Made by a program: the position numbers and the translations under genes. Shown one piece after another: positions 9,249-18,029 of a stretch of 64,000 nucleotides of DNA (position 1 is the first letter of the stretch; every line of letters starts with the position of its first letter). Below the pieces are notes generated by a model, which saw nothing but the letters and a program-made list of their open reading frames with translations, searched no databases and had not been told where the DNA came from. Source of the stretch: Saprospiraceae bacterium (GTDB taxonomy: Bacteria; Bacteroidota; Bacteroidia; Chitinophagales; Saprospiraceae); contig JAKVCV010000001.1 of the NCBI GenBank assembly GCA_022448945.1, positions 647,644 through 711,643 of the forward strand, in the 5' to 3' direction.

Positions 9249-12200
9249 TTATACTAATGGCCATTCAACAAAGAACTGACTGCCTTTACCTTCTTCAGAA
9301 TCAAAATAAATTTGTCCTTTTGCCATTTCCATAATAGTTTTGGACATAGCTAGGCCAATACCTGTCCCAGAACTTTTTGTAGTAAAATTAGGAACAAAGA
9401 TATCATCTTTTTGTGCTTTAGGAATACCACAACCATTATCAGTAACTTTAACGATTGCAGTATTATTTAAATCATATAATTTTATTGTTATTATTCCAGG
9501 CTGATCTTCAGGAATCGATTGTATAGCATTTTTCAATAAATTGTTAAGCACACGCATGATCTGGTTTTTGTCGGCAAAAATAGTACATTGTTTACCTGTC
9601 ATTTCTAATGTAAGCTGAATATGCTCCTCTTCTTTGAACAAGTTATAGGCATTATTTACTAATTCATTTAAGTTTTGTTTTTTATTATTGGCAATAGGCA
9701 TTTTTGCAAAAGTAGAAAATTCAGAGGCAATGTGCGCCAAACTATCAATTTGTTCTATTAATGTTTGGGCTACTCTCTTAACCATATCCTGAGCCTTTTC
9801 GGGGTTAGTATTAATTATTTTATCTAATAACTGAATGTTCAGTTTCATTGGTGTCAGGGGGTTTTTAATTTCATGTGCAACTTGTTTCGCCATTTCCCGC
9901 CATGCGCTTTCTCTCTGAGATCTAGCCAGCTTCTTAGTGTTTTCTTCAAGTTCTTTGATCATTAGGTTATAGCGTTCTACAAGATCACCTATTTCATCAT
10001 TTTTATCCCATACAATAGGGTCATTCTTTTTTCCTAATTCAATTTTATCTAACTTTTCACCAATTACAGACAATGGGTTAGTTACCGAGTTGGCAATAAA
10101 GAATGCAGCTCCTCCTGCTATTAGTAAAAAGATTACATATACATTTAATAATGCTCCAAGAAATACAGCAACATCCTGAGAGCCTATATTTTTGCTACCT
10201 GCTAAGTCATAGGGTAGATTAAGATATGCAATGGTAATTTCATTTTTATCTTTTAGTGGTACATAAGCTGATAGGTATTCAAAATTATTTATTATTTCTT
10301 TTTGAGGAACGAGGTTGTGTTGTTCATGGCGCATTCGTTGAAATGCTCTGGGTTCCATCTTCCTACTTAAAAGATGTCTTTCAAAAATCACTTCTTCTGA
10401 TGAACTAACTAAATTTCCACCCAAGTCATATATATTTACATCTATCTTGTGTATATCTGCTAGACTTTTTGCTTCAGGAAGTTTAGTAATAGAGTCTTTA
10501 CTTTGGTGTATTTGCCAAATTGCAGTTCTAGCGGTACTGTTTATTTTTCTTAGTAAACGGGCACGGTGATATTCTTCGGATTCAATACTATAATATAAAA
10601 TAGTGATGATAGCTACAGCAACAAAAGAAGCTAATGTGACTAAAATTATCCCTCTTTGTATTTGTTCACGCAGAGAATTCTCAAAATGGTGGTCAATAAA
10701 GTTTAGACCAGTAATTTTGCGGAATGTAAAGTTTATAAATTGCCCACCGAGTAATAGAAAAACTCCAAAACAAAAAATATAAGCAAAAATAGATAAGAAC
10801 CTGAAAATATTTGATTTTGGAATTTTTATTATTGAAATATTATTTCCATTATTTAGGTTTCTATATATCAGATAGTTGTTTTTAGCAGTATTGTTGGTAG
10901 TTAACATCCTATATTCTCCAGGTTCTGGTAGTGGTAAATCATAATTTAATTTAGCTTTAAAAATTGAACTATTGGAAGAAACACGTTGACCATATTTATA
11001 AAGTGCATAATTGAATTGCCCATAAATTTTGTCCAGCCTTTTTTTGTTCTGACTTAATAATTCTACGTATATATTAGATTTTTTAAAGCTTTTCTTTGGC
11101 TTAAATTCGATTATAATAATTCCTAGAGGTGTATTTTCTTTACTAATTGGAAGTTTTGCGAAATAAGAATAATTTCCATCTGGATGTGAGTAGAAGTGTA
11201 GATGTTTTGAATTTGTTTTTAGACTATTATTGATATTGTTGATTAATTTCTTGTAATTTCTTTTTTCACCTCTGAAAGGACGACCATATTCTGTATAAAT
11301 GTGTACACTATAATCGTATCTACCAAAAAAATAGTTGTCTAAATATCTGTATGTAATTAAATCTATTGCCTGTTTTCTGGGAGATGGAGATAGTGGATTA
11401 TTGATTGATATATTTAATAACCCATCATTTAAAATATTGGGGACTATAGATTTAAAAGTATTTTCAGTTTCTATATCTCTTTCAAAAGCAAGAGACTTCG
11501 CAAAATCTTTTCGTAACAATAAGCCCTTATCAGTATTAGCATTTTCTAGCATTATTGTCCCTAATGATGAAAAAAGAACTAACCATAGGCTTAACCAGGC
11601 TAATGAATAGGTTTTTCGTTGCGTAAAGAATGTAAGTGCTAATCCCTGTGCTATACTTCCTGTACAAACTACTATTCTATCAATTGGCAAAACATTTATG
11701 TATGAAGCAAAAATAAATCCACAACATAATGTTATAAGGAACATTATCATGCGTGATTTGTAAGAAAAATGAAAATCTCTATTGAGTACAAAACAACGAT
11801 AAGTAAAAAAGAAATAGGACACAAATAGTAAACCCATGCCTATTAAAGCGAGTAAAGAAAAAGAGTCAATATGTGAGAAATTATCGAACTCAAAAGATAT
11901 AACGGTACTCATTACAATATCTCTCATTGCAATTTGTATCCCTATTAAGCCTAATACAACTACAAAGTAGCTAAAAAAACAGAATATTATTTTCTGAACT
12001 TTTGTATAACCTAATGTATGCCTTGGTTTTATATTTTTTGTTACAAAAATAGCAAACCAAAACAGCAGTATCATATCAATCAAAAAATCCCCTAATGAAT
12101 AAAACCAATGAATATTAATATCAGAGAATCTGATATTAAAAATATTATTTTGCAATAACAAGAATGGGAAGTCAAAGAAAATCGTAAATAACCTAAAGAA

Positions 12201-12986
12201 TAAAAAGCCTGAAACAAAAACTAAAACTGAGGCAACCATATGCCCGTTTTTAACTATAGTTTTTGCTAAATAGTGAACAGCCAGAAAAATAAAAATACTA
12301 CTTATGAAATAGAGTAATGAACTGAAGATTATGAACCATAAATACGGATAATCATCATTTACTTTTAGATATAGAATTATTTGTCCACTACTATCTTTTA
12401 TAATAAAATCTGTAGGTTCATAACTAATGCTTACAAAATCAGAAAACTCTTTGGGCATCAGTGGAAAGTTATCTTCTAGATAGTTATTTTGAATAGAAAA
12501 ATGGCGGTATATCGGTATAAGTACTTCTAGGTTATAGAAATATATTTCTTCATTAATCTTAAATTCATATGGTCTATGTATTTTAAAGAATATTGAACCA
12601 CTAATCTCGTACTTGTTAGTTGTATTTTGCTTCGTATAATGTATGTCTGATTGAAAGGGGAGGACTTTATTATTATTCCAGTATATAATAGAGTCATTAT
12701 CGTTGTATATAATAAAAGTATATGGCTTATTAATGTATTTTTCTATGGTATCAGAATGAACGTAACCTTCTACAGCATTAAGTAAAAATGAACCGTTATT
12801 CAATAAATCATCTATTTCTTTTTCGGATTCGTGAAGTTTTTCTTCTAATTCTTGTGCATATAATGCTACATCAGGAGATTGATGTGCATGCTTTTCTATA
12901 ATGGCACCTCCTATAAACCCTAAGATGGCAAGGAATATACAAGATGTAATAGAATTAAAAATTAACTGATTAAGTTTGCTTTTCAT
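9249..12986 (-). CDS. Large multi-membrane sensor histidine kinase, NtrY-like
   Basis: 1245 residues. After an N-terminal membrane anchor (10-31) comes an extracytoplasmic stretch (35-210), then a block of about seven membrane helices (215-480), a second extracytoplasmic region (490-725), two more helices (730-750, 778-800), a third sensor-like stretch (800-935) and a last helix (940-965). HAMP is at about 966-1018. The kinase core has the H box QVAHEIKNPLTPMKLN with phospho-acceptor His1038, an N box (LLKNAIQSIP), DNGCGIP, and the TGIGLAMSK ATP lid, so it should be active. The HEIKNPLTP form is typical of NtrY-type kinases. No response regulator lies in the window, so its partner is elsewhere. 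It sits between the MORN-caspase and CHAT genes, 109 and 111 bp apart, all co-oriented. The ligand is unknown. Confidence 0.92.
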   Translation of the reverse strand: MKSKLNQLIFNSITSCIFLAILGFIGGAIIEKHAHQSPDVALYAQELEEKLHESEKEIDDLLNNGSFLLNAVEGYVHSDTIEKYINKPYTFIIYNDNDSIIYWNNNKVLPFQSDIHYTKQNTTNKYEISGSIFFKIHRPYEFKINEEIYFYNLEVLIPIYRHFSIQNNYLEDNFPLMPKEFSDFVSISYEPTDFIIKDSSGQIILYLKVNDDYPYLWFIIFSSLLYFISSIFIFLAVHYLAKTIVKNGHMVASVLVFVSGFLFFRLFTIFFDFPFLLLQNNIFNIRFSDINIHWFYSLGDFLIDMILLFWFAIFVTKNIKPRHTLGYTKVQKIIFCFFSYFVVVLGLIGIQIAMRDIVMSTVISFEFDNFSHIDSFSLLALIGMGLLFVSYFFFTYRCFVLNRDFHFSYKSRMIMFLITLCCGFIFASYINVLPIDRIVVCTGSIAQGLALTFFTQRKTYSLAWLSLWLVLFSSLGTIMLENANTDKGLLLRKDFAKSLAFERDIETENTFKSIVPNILNDGLLNISINNPLSPSPRKQAIDLITYRYLDNYFFGRYDYSVHIYTEYGRPFRGEKRNYKKLINNINNSLKTNSKHLHFYSHPDGNYSYFAKLPISKENTPLGIIIIEFKPKKSFKKSNIYVELLSQNKKRLDKIYGQFNYALYKYGQRVSSNSSIFKAKLNYDLPLPEPGEYRMLTTNNTAKNNYLIYRNLNNGNNISIIKIPKSNIFRFLSIFAYIFCFGVFLLLGGQFINFTFRKITGLNFIDHHFENSLREQIQRGIILVTLASFVAVAIITILYYSIESEEYHRARLLRKINSTARTAIWQIHQSKDSITKLPEAKSLADIHKIDVNIYDLGGNLVSSSEEVIFERHLLSRKMEPRAFQRMRHEQHNLVPQKEIINNFEYLSAYVPLKDKNEITIAYLNLPYDLAGSKNIGSQDVAVFLGALLNVYVIFLLIAGGAAFFIANSVTNPLSVIGEKLDKIELGKKNDPIVWDKNDEIGDLVERYNLMIKELEENTKKLARSQRESAWREMAKQVAHEIKNPLTPMKLNIQLLDKIINTNPEKAQDMVKRVAQTLIEQIDSLAHIASEFSTFAKMPIANNKKQNLNELVNNAYNLFKEEEHIQLTLEMTGKQCTIFADKNQIMRVLNNLLKNAIQSIPEDQPGIITIKLYDLNNTAIVKVTDNGCGIPKAQKDDIFVPNFTTKSSGTGIGLAMSKTIMEMAKGQIYFDSEEGKGSQFFVEWPLV

Positions 12987-13066
12987 AGTTAAATAGTGGT
13001 TATTTGACGGTCAGAATAACCAAATTAATATAAGTGATTTTAGATTAAGAACTTTAAAATTATAAC

Positions 13067-13090
13067 ATTCTAATAATCGTAAATTAGAAT
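13067..13090 (-). terminator. Small hairpin just after the MORN-caspase stop codon
   Basis: ATTCTAAT (13067-13074) and ATTAGAAT (13083-13090) form a perfect 8-bp stem with an 8-nt loop, beginning five bases past the stop codon of the caspase gene. No T-run follows in the direction of transcription and the stem is AT-only, so it is a weak terminator at best. It could instead attenuate read-through into the kinase gene. Confidence 0.25.
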
Positions 13091-13095
13091 AGGTG

Positions 13096-14328
13096 TTATT
13101 TTTTCTTAAAATAGAAGTCATCTTCAACTGATGAACTTTCCCAAGGGATTTGTTTGCCTTCAGAAAATCTTCTTACATTTTTGCGCACTTTTTTAAATAC
13201 TTCCTCTATGCCTTTTCCTGGTTCTTTCATGGCTTTTAATAATTCTTGAGTATAAAGACTGTTTTTTCCCTTACCATCTAATGCAACTGAACCTGGTCCT
13301 GTTGCAAAAGCAATGTAAGAATTGTATGGTGCCGAACCAATGGATGCAAGACCGTTGTAACTCATATGTTTTGATTTCTCAAATGCTTCTTTGTATGGAT
13401 TATCTCTACATGCATCAAGTATAATTATATTCATATCATTTTCAGCATATTCAAATTCAGATAAAACACGTCCAAGGTCAACGGATTCGAATTCAATATC
13501 TTGTACTTTTTTGATAGTAGCATCTATTGGAACTAAAAAATTTCTTCCGTCAGCTTGGAGGCCGTGTCCCCCATAAAAGAAAAGCCCAACACCGCCAATT
13601 TCTTTTAGTTTTTCACCAAATTCACGAATAGCCTTTTTCATGGTTTTTTGATCTATATTTATATATACCATTACATTGAATCCTGAATTTTTGAGTTCAA
13701 TTGCCATAGCTAAAGCATCATTTACAGGATTTCTTAGTGGAGAATTATTGTAATTACTATTTCCAATAATTAAAGCAGTTCTTGCTTGAGAAGTATCAAA
13801 AGATTTAATTGCCTTAAAATACATTCGAATATTTTTCTCTAATTGTAGATTTTTATCGCTTGAATCTTTTGCTGAATTCGGCAGCAAAACATTAGTTACA
13901 CGATCACCATATCGTAATTCCTCTTCCTCTATAAATTCTTTAATAAAAATTCCATCTCTCCAAATACCTTTTTGTTGTATACCATTTGCAAAAAGATAGA
14001 TACCTTCACCATGACGCATATTGTTATAGTATTCTCCAATATATTTATCCCCATTTGTCCAGGTAAATGTCCCGTATCCCTGTCGCCTACCTTCAATAAA
14101 AGGGCCCTTATATGTACTTCCTTCTTTGTTGTAGTAGGCACCACGCCCATGAGGAAGAGAATTCTTAAATTCTCCAATATATTTATCTCCATTATCAAAT
14201 ACAAAACGTCCTTTACCATTTTCGCAGTCACCAATCGTACATCCTATTTGCTGAGAAAAAGAGGAACCAATAAATGCAAATACATAAACGCAGTATAATA
14301 AAATAATATGAATATTTAATCGATACAT
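13096..14328 (-). CDS. Secreted MORN-repeat caspase-family (C14) peptidase
   Basis: 410 residues. A signal peptide ends near SSFSQQ (residues 20-27). Residues 36-125 hold about four MORN repeats (for example NGDKYIGEFKNSLPHGRG and NGDKYIGEYYNNMRHGEG), which in other proteins bind membranes or partner proteins. The peptidase C14 domain runs from about 183 to 385: RTALIIGNSNY, then the catalytic His in FYGGHG (His255) and catalytic Cys in LDACRDNP (Cys307). Both are intact. Bacterial members (metacaspase/orthocaspase group) often cleave after Arg or Lys; specificity here cannot be read. It lies directly upstream of the giant kinase and CHAT genes on the same strand, so three sequential genes contain two separate caspase-fold proteases. 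Domain assignment is firm; the biological role is not known. Confidence 0.9.
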   Translation of the reverse strand: MYRLNIHIILLYCVYVFAFIGSSFSQQIGCTIGDCENGKGRFVFDNGDKYIGEFKNSLPHGRGAYYNKEGSTYKGPFIEGRRQGYGTFTWTNGDKYIGEYYNNMRHGEGIYLFANGIQQKGIWRDGIFIKEFIEEEELRYGDRVTNVLLPNSAKDSSDKNLQLEKNIRMYFKAIKSFDTSQARTALIIGNSNYNNSPLRNPVNDALAMAIELKNSGFNVMVYINIDQKTMKKAIREFGEKLKEIGGVGLFFYGGHGLQADGRNFLVPIDATIKKVQDIEFESVDLGRVLSEFEYAENDMNIIILDACRDNPYKEAFEKSKHMSYNGLASIGSAPYNSYIAFATGPGSVALDGKGKNSLYTQELLKAMKEPGKGIEEVFKKVRKNVRRFSEGKQIPWESSSVEDDFYFKKK

Positions 14329-14466
14329 CTATTGTTATTTAGAAATGATTAATATAGACTTTATATATAAGTGAAAACTCAATTATCATTCCATAATTTT
14401 TTTAGGATCATTCATGAGTGTAGTATGAGAAAAATGATGATCTTTCATTGGAAAAATATGCTAATT

Positions 14467-15714
14467 TTATTTACGAAGATCAATGTTTTTATCTACATTA
14501 AAACCATCGTGTTGAACATTATTTTCTTCAACAACTTCTTTAGATTTATTATGATAATTTTTTTTAATTTTTTCTGATGTTGGTTTTGTTTCAGTGTTCA
14601 ACATATTTATCATACGTATTTCATGATATGATGGCGGTGCCTCCACAAGAAAATTACTACTTATTTCATCGCATTTTGTTTTTTTATCAATCTTCTTTTT
14701 TTTCGCATTTTGTAATAATCTAGCAAACTTTTTAGGATGAATTTTTATTTTCCTGTAATCATATAATGCTACGATGAATTCAGCACCTAAAAAAATAAGT
14801 TGAGAAGAATATGAAACCCATAAAAGTATAATAATTATAGATCCTGCAGCACCATATGCCGAAATTAATGTTGTATTACTAAGATAAATACCCATCGCAA
14901 CTTGTCCGAACCAAAACAATATAGCAGAAAAAAATGAACCAGCCCATATATATGACCATTTAAGCTTTACAGCCGGTAAAATTCTAAATAGCATAGCAAA
15001 AAAAAATGCAATTAGGAGTACAGAAAGGCCAAGATTTAGAAAAACAAGAAAATAATCAGTAATATAGTTAATATAGGGTGTCATGTAATCAGGTAAAACA
15101 CTATGTACATAATCTTCATTAGCCTCTTTAAAATTACTAATTTGTAATAATAAACCATTAAATAAAATAGATAGTACCAGTAAAAATCCGATACTTAATA
15201 CCATAACTAAAGATAGTACTCTATTAATAATGATCTCAAGAATTTTTACTCTTTTAGGTACACTTTTTACCTCGAAAATTTGATTTAAAGAAGATTGTAA
15301 AGCATTAAAAACGCCTGTTGCAACAAAGAAAAGTATTGAAATGCCTAAAACAGTTGCCCACCAATTTGTATTAGGAGTACCTATATTAATTACTGCATTT
15401 TGGATTTGTTGAGCAGCATCAGTACCGACAGAATCAACCAGATTTGAATAAACTTCTCCTCGCACAGCTGCTTCCCCAAGAAAAAAACCTACTAACCCAA
15501 TTATTACTATTAATAAAGCTGGCAATGAAAAAATAGTGTAGTATGCTAGAGCTGCACCTAAACGAAATACATTATGCCTGTTATAATTTTTAATAGTTAT
15601 GTTTATTACACTAAACGGGGGATGGATTATAGGATATACAAGTCGATGATTGTAAGTGTTTTTTACAATAGGAAGTAATTTTGTAACAGTGAAGTTTATT
15701 AACTTCTTAAACAT
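14467..15714 (-). CDS. YihY/BrkB-family inner membrane protein
   Basis: 415 residues with about six membrane segments. Family landmarks are NVFRLGAALAYYTIFSLPAL near residue 50, the SYSSQLIFLGAEF segment, and the stretch YGAAGSIIIILLWVSY. The family (once misnamed ribonuclease BN, later virulence factor BrkB) has no settled biochemical function; transport or envelope integrity is often proposed. The C-terminal ~75 residues are hydrophilic and lysine-rich (KKFARLLQNAKKKKIDKK), probably cytoplasmic, and extend beyond the core. It starts 13 bp after the thiolase stop on the same strand, so the two are likely co-transcribed. No functional link between them is evident. Confidence 0.88.
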   Translation of the reverse strand: MFKKLINFTVTKLLPIVKNTYNHRLVYPIIHPPFSVINITIKNYNRHNVFRLGAALAYYTIFSLPALLIVIIGLVGFFLGEAAVRGEVYSNLVDSVGTDAAQQIQNAVINIGTPNTNWWATVLGISILFFVATGVFNALQSSLNQIFEVKSVPKRVKILEIIINRVLSLVMVLSIGFLLVLSILFNGLLLQISNFKEANEDYVHSVLPDYMTPYINYITDYFLVFLNLGLSVLLIAFFFAMLFRILPAVKLKWSYIWAGSFFSAILFWFGQVAMGIYLSNTTLISAYGAAGSIIIILLWVSYSSQLIFLGAEFIVALYDYRKIKIHPKKFARLLQNAKKKKIDKKTKCDEISSNFLVEAPPSYHEIRMINMLNTETKPTSEKIKKNYHNKSKEVVEENNVQHDGFNVDKNIDLRK

Positions 15715-15727
15715 AGTGTTTATTTAT

Positions 15728-16906
15728 TTAAACTTTTTCTAATATCAAAGCAGACCCCGTACCTAAACCAGCACAGCTTGTAATCATTCCTTTCTTGATG
15801 GATGCATTTCTACTCATTGTTCTTACAAGAGAAACAACCATTCTTGCTGAATTTACAGATATAGGATTTCCTATTGTTAAAGCACCACCATTAGGATTAA
15901 CTTTTTTCGGATCTAAATTTAATTCTCTTGTACAAACAATTGCCTGAACAGCAAAGGATTCACTCATCTCTATCCAATCTAATTCATTCGGTTTTAGACC
16001 TGCTTTATCTAAGGCTTTCTTGCCAGCAGTTACTGCAGATAAGCTCATATTATTTGGATGGCATGCACCTGTAGCCCAAGCATGAATTTTTGCCAGTGGT
16101 TTTATTTGATTTTTTAATAAATATTGTTCCGAGGCAAGAGCTAAAATGGCTGCACCATCACCTATTCTCGCTGCATTTCCCGAACTTATACAATTACCAC
16201 TCTTTACTAATTTAGGTAATTTTTGTAATAAATTCATTGGTAATATACGATGTTGTTCATCCTTTTTTAGAAGTTGACCTCTATTATTTTCTATAGGAAT
16301 TATTTCTTCAGACCAGATTTTACGTTCAAGTGCTTTTTGATATTTTATTCGACTTTGGTAAGCATAATCATCTTGGAGTTGCCTGTTTACTTGATATTGA
16401 TTGGCCAATAATTCTGCAGTTTCAGGCATAGAAAGTGGAGCAAAAACTGAATTTATTTTTGGATTGACAAATCGCCATCCAATAAGGCTGTCTTCTGTGC
16501 TTTTATCAATTTTACTTGTAATTAAAGGACTTCTACTCATACTCTCTACTCCACCTGCCAAATACAGATCTCCTTCGCCTAAAGCTAATCTTCTTATTGC
16601 ACCTAAAATAGCGTCGATTCCTGATGTACAAAGACTATTATAGGTAATCGCATTAGTATTATAGGGTAAACCAGCCAAGATTGATGACATTCTTGCTACA
16701 TTTCGATTGTCTTCTCCAGCTTGATTGGAACAGCCTAATAGCACGGCATCTATAGATGATTTTATTAATTTGTTATTTTTAGTTATCTCTTGAATAAGCA
16801 GTGCCGCAAGGTCATCAGGACGTATATGTGATAGCCCACCATATAATTTGCCTATAGGTGTTCTTAAAGCATCTATTATGTATATTGATCGATTTTTGTT
16901 GTTCAT
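15728..16906 (-). CDS. Thiolase-family protein with substituted active-site residues
   Basis: 392 residues from the ATG at 16906; a TTG three codons earlier is also open. The fold and much of the sequence resemble acetyl-CoA or beta-ketoadipyl-CoA thiolase: LRTPIGKLYGGLS, the GCSNQAGEDNRNVARM stretch typical of PcaF-like enzymes, and the nucleophile Cys93 in SLCTSGIDA. Cys378 (TSCAGLGTGSA) is also present. But the usual NEAF motif reads SESF (315-318), and the usual GHP motif reads GNP (His replaced by Asn347). Those Asn and His form oxyanion holes or activate the nucleophile in classical thiolases. The reaction may therefore differ (slow condensation, or a binding role). It probably forms an operon with the YihY gene downstream. 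Family sure; substrate unknown. Confidence 0.85.
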   Translation of the reverse strand: MNNKNRSIYIIDALRTPIGKLYGGLSHIRPDDLAALLIQEITKNNKLIKSSIDAVLLGCSNQAGEDNRNVARMSSILAGLPYNTNAITYNSLCTSGIDAILGAIRRLALGEGDLYLAGGVESMSRSPLITSKIDKSTEDSLIGWRFVNPKINSVFAPLSMPETAELLANQYQVNRQLQDDYAYQSRIKYQKALERKIWSEEIIPIENNRGQLLKKDEQHRILPMNLLQKLPKLVKSGNCISSGNAARIGDGAAILALASEQYLLKNQIKPLAKIHAWATGACHPNNMSLSAVTAGKKALDKAGLKPNELDWIEMSESFAVQAIVCTRELNLDPKKVNPNGGALTIGNPISVNSARMVVSLVRTMSRNASIKKGMITSCAGLGTGSALILEKV

Positions 16907-16928
16907 TTGAAGCAAAATATTATTTTTG
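16899..16928 (+). promoter_or_regulatory. Candidate promoter for the DUF4293 gene
   Basis: TTG (16899-16901), a 19-bp spacer and TATTTTTG (16921-16928) match the Bacteroidota sigma consensus TTG-N(17-23)-TAnnTTTG. The -33 part lies inside the 5' end of the divergent thiolase gene. The predicted leader to the ATG at 17004 is about 70 nt. Confidence 0.45.
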
Positions 16929-17003
16929 CAGTAATATTTCTATTCTTTACTGATTTTCAAGAAATTTAATTGATTATTTCTGTTTTATAAATTTTAAAAA
17001 ATT

Positions 17004-17429
17004 ATGGGTCAAATTCAACGTATACAGTCTGTTTATTTGCTTCTGGCCTCATTCCTAGGAGGTTCTTTGTTTACTATCCCTTTCGCTATCGCACCACAAG
17101 AACAAGAAGGGATTTTTTTTGATGGATTATTTAACATTCATGACCATATTGCATTGATTGTATTATGTGTGTTGATAATAATTTTGTCATTAGTTGCAAT
17201 TTTTTTGTTTAATAACAGAAAATTACAAATGCAAATTGGTAAACTAAATATAGTCGTTACTTTAGGTCTACTACTTTTTGTTGGTTATTTATTTTATACG
17301 GTAAAAGAAATTGCTATGATTAGTGGCGGAATCCTAGTACCTTTTGTTGTAATTATTTTCCTTTTTTTAGCGAATAAAAATATCATGAAAGATGATAAGC
17401 TAGTAAGGGATTCAAATAGATTAAGATAG
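17004..17429 (+). CDS. DUF4293 family membrane protein
   Basis: 141 residues with four predicted membrane helices. The opening MGQIQRIQSVYLLLASF is characteristic of the DUF4293 family, found in Bacteroidota and without known function. Helices lie at about 11-30, 47-70, 80-100 and 106-126, and the C-terminus is polar (KNIMKDDKLVRDSNRLR). It stands alone on the plus strand, divergent from the thiolase gene and convergent with the next small membrane-protein gene (14 bp between stops). Family assignment is good; no role can be stated. Confidence 0.82.
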   Translation: MGQIQRIQSVYLLLASFLGGSLFTIPFAIAPQEQEGIFFDGLFNIHDHIALIVLCVLIIILSLVAIFLFNNRKLQMQIGKLNIVVTLGLLLFVGYLFYTVKEIAMISGGILVPFVVIIFLFLANKNIMKDDKLVRDSNRLR

Positions 17430-17442
17430 TATATTTTTTTAA

Positions 17443-17898
17443 TTATTTTTCCTTGTTTATCCAATCTAATCCTAACCCTAATCCTAGTAAGATAAAGTTA
17501 GGAATAGCAATAATCCAGTAATTAGCAACAGTTTCTTTCAGATCGCTTTTTTCTCTTTCATATATTCTATCTTGTATCTCCTTCGATATTCCACTCATTT
17601 TTATGATTTTTGGTTGTGCTTCTGGAAGTTGAGTTCTGCGTATCTCCTTAAACTTGTAAGCAATTAAACCAGCTCCTAATATCCCTGTAATTGTACATAT
17701 GTATAACCATTTTAACGGAAATGATGGGCGTAGTATTTTTTGAATAAATAAGCCCAGAGCAATTATTGTTATCCCATATAATGGTAAAACATAGATAAGC
17801 ATTCCTTTTAGGCTAATATAATAGATATTATCAGTTGCCTGAGCATTGATATCTAAACTGAACAATAATAAGAATGCTATTGAAATTTTTTGTGACAT
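17443..17898 (-). CDS. Small membrane protein, unrecognised
   Basis: 151 residues. The start MSQKISIAFLLLFSLDINAQA looks like a signal peptide. Three hydrophobic segments follow: about 33-52 (IYVLPLYGITIIALGLFIQK), 62-80 (WLYICTITGILGAGLIA) and 127-143 (YWIIAIPNFILLGLGLGL). A charged loop (95-122) lies between the last two. No catalytic motif or known family is recognisable. It follows the cytochrome-like gene by 131 bp on the same strand and may share its transcript. Confidence 0.6.
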   Translation of the reverse strand: MSQKISIAFLLLFSLDINAQATDNIYYISLKGMLIYVLPLYGITIIALGLFIQKILRPSFPLKWLYICTITGILGAGLIAYKFKEIRRTQLPEAQPKIIKMSGISKEIQDRIYEREKSDLKETVANYWIIAIPNFILLGLGLGLDWINKEK

Positions 17899-18029
17899 TT
17901 ATTTTTTAACTTAAAGGATGTAATAATATTATTTGATGCGACTAAGTTATATTTTATTTAGATAAGATTGTACGTAAAATTATAGTTTCCATCAGGAAAA
18001 CTATATTTAAAGATAGTTACGTAAAAAAA

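Noticed and set aside
9249..12986. Naming the kinase ntrY
   Set aside because: Only the kinase core resembles NtrY; the sensor region is different and much longer, and no ntrX lies beside it.
13929..14298. Overlapping open frames in the MORN region on both strands
   Set aside because: They are shadows of the MORN-repeat coding sequence; their translations show no domain or signal, whereas the main frame has repeats and a full caspase domain.
5208..14328. A known anti-phage island (for example gasdermin, CBASS or type III CRISPR-CHAT)
   Set aside because: None of the hallmark partners (gasdermin, cyclase, Cas proteins, NLR ATPase, toxin-antitoxin) or mobile-element genes is present.
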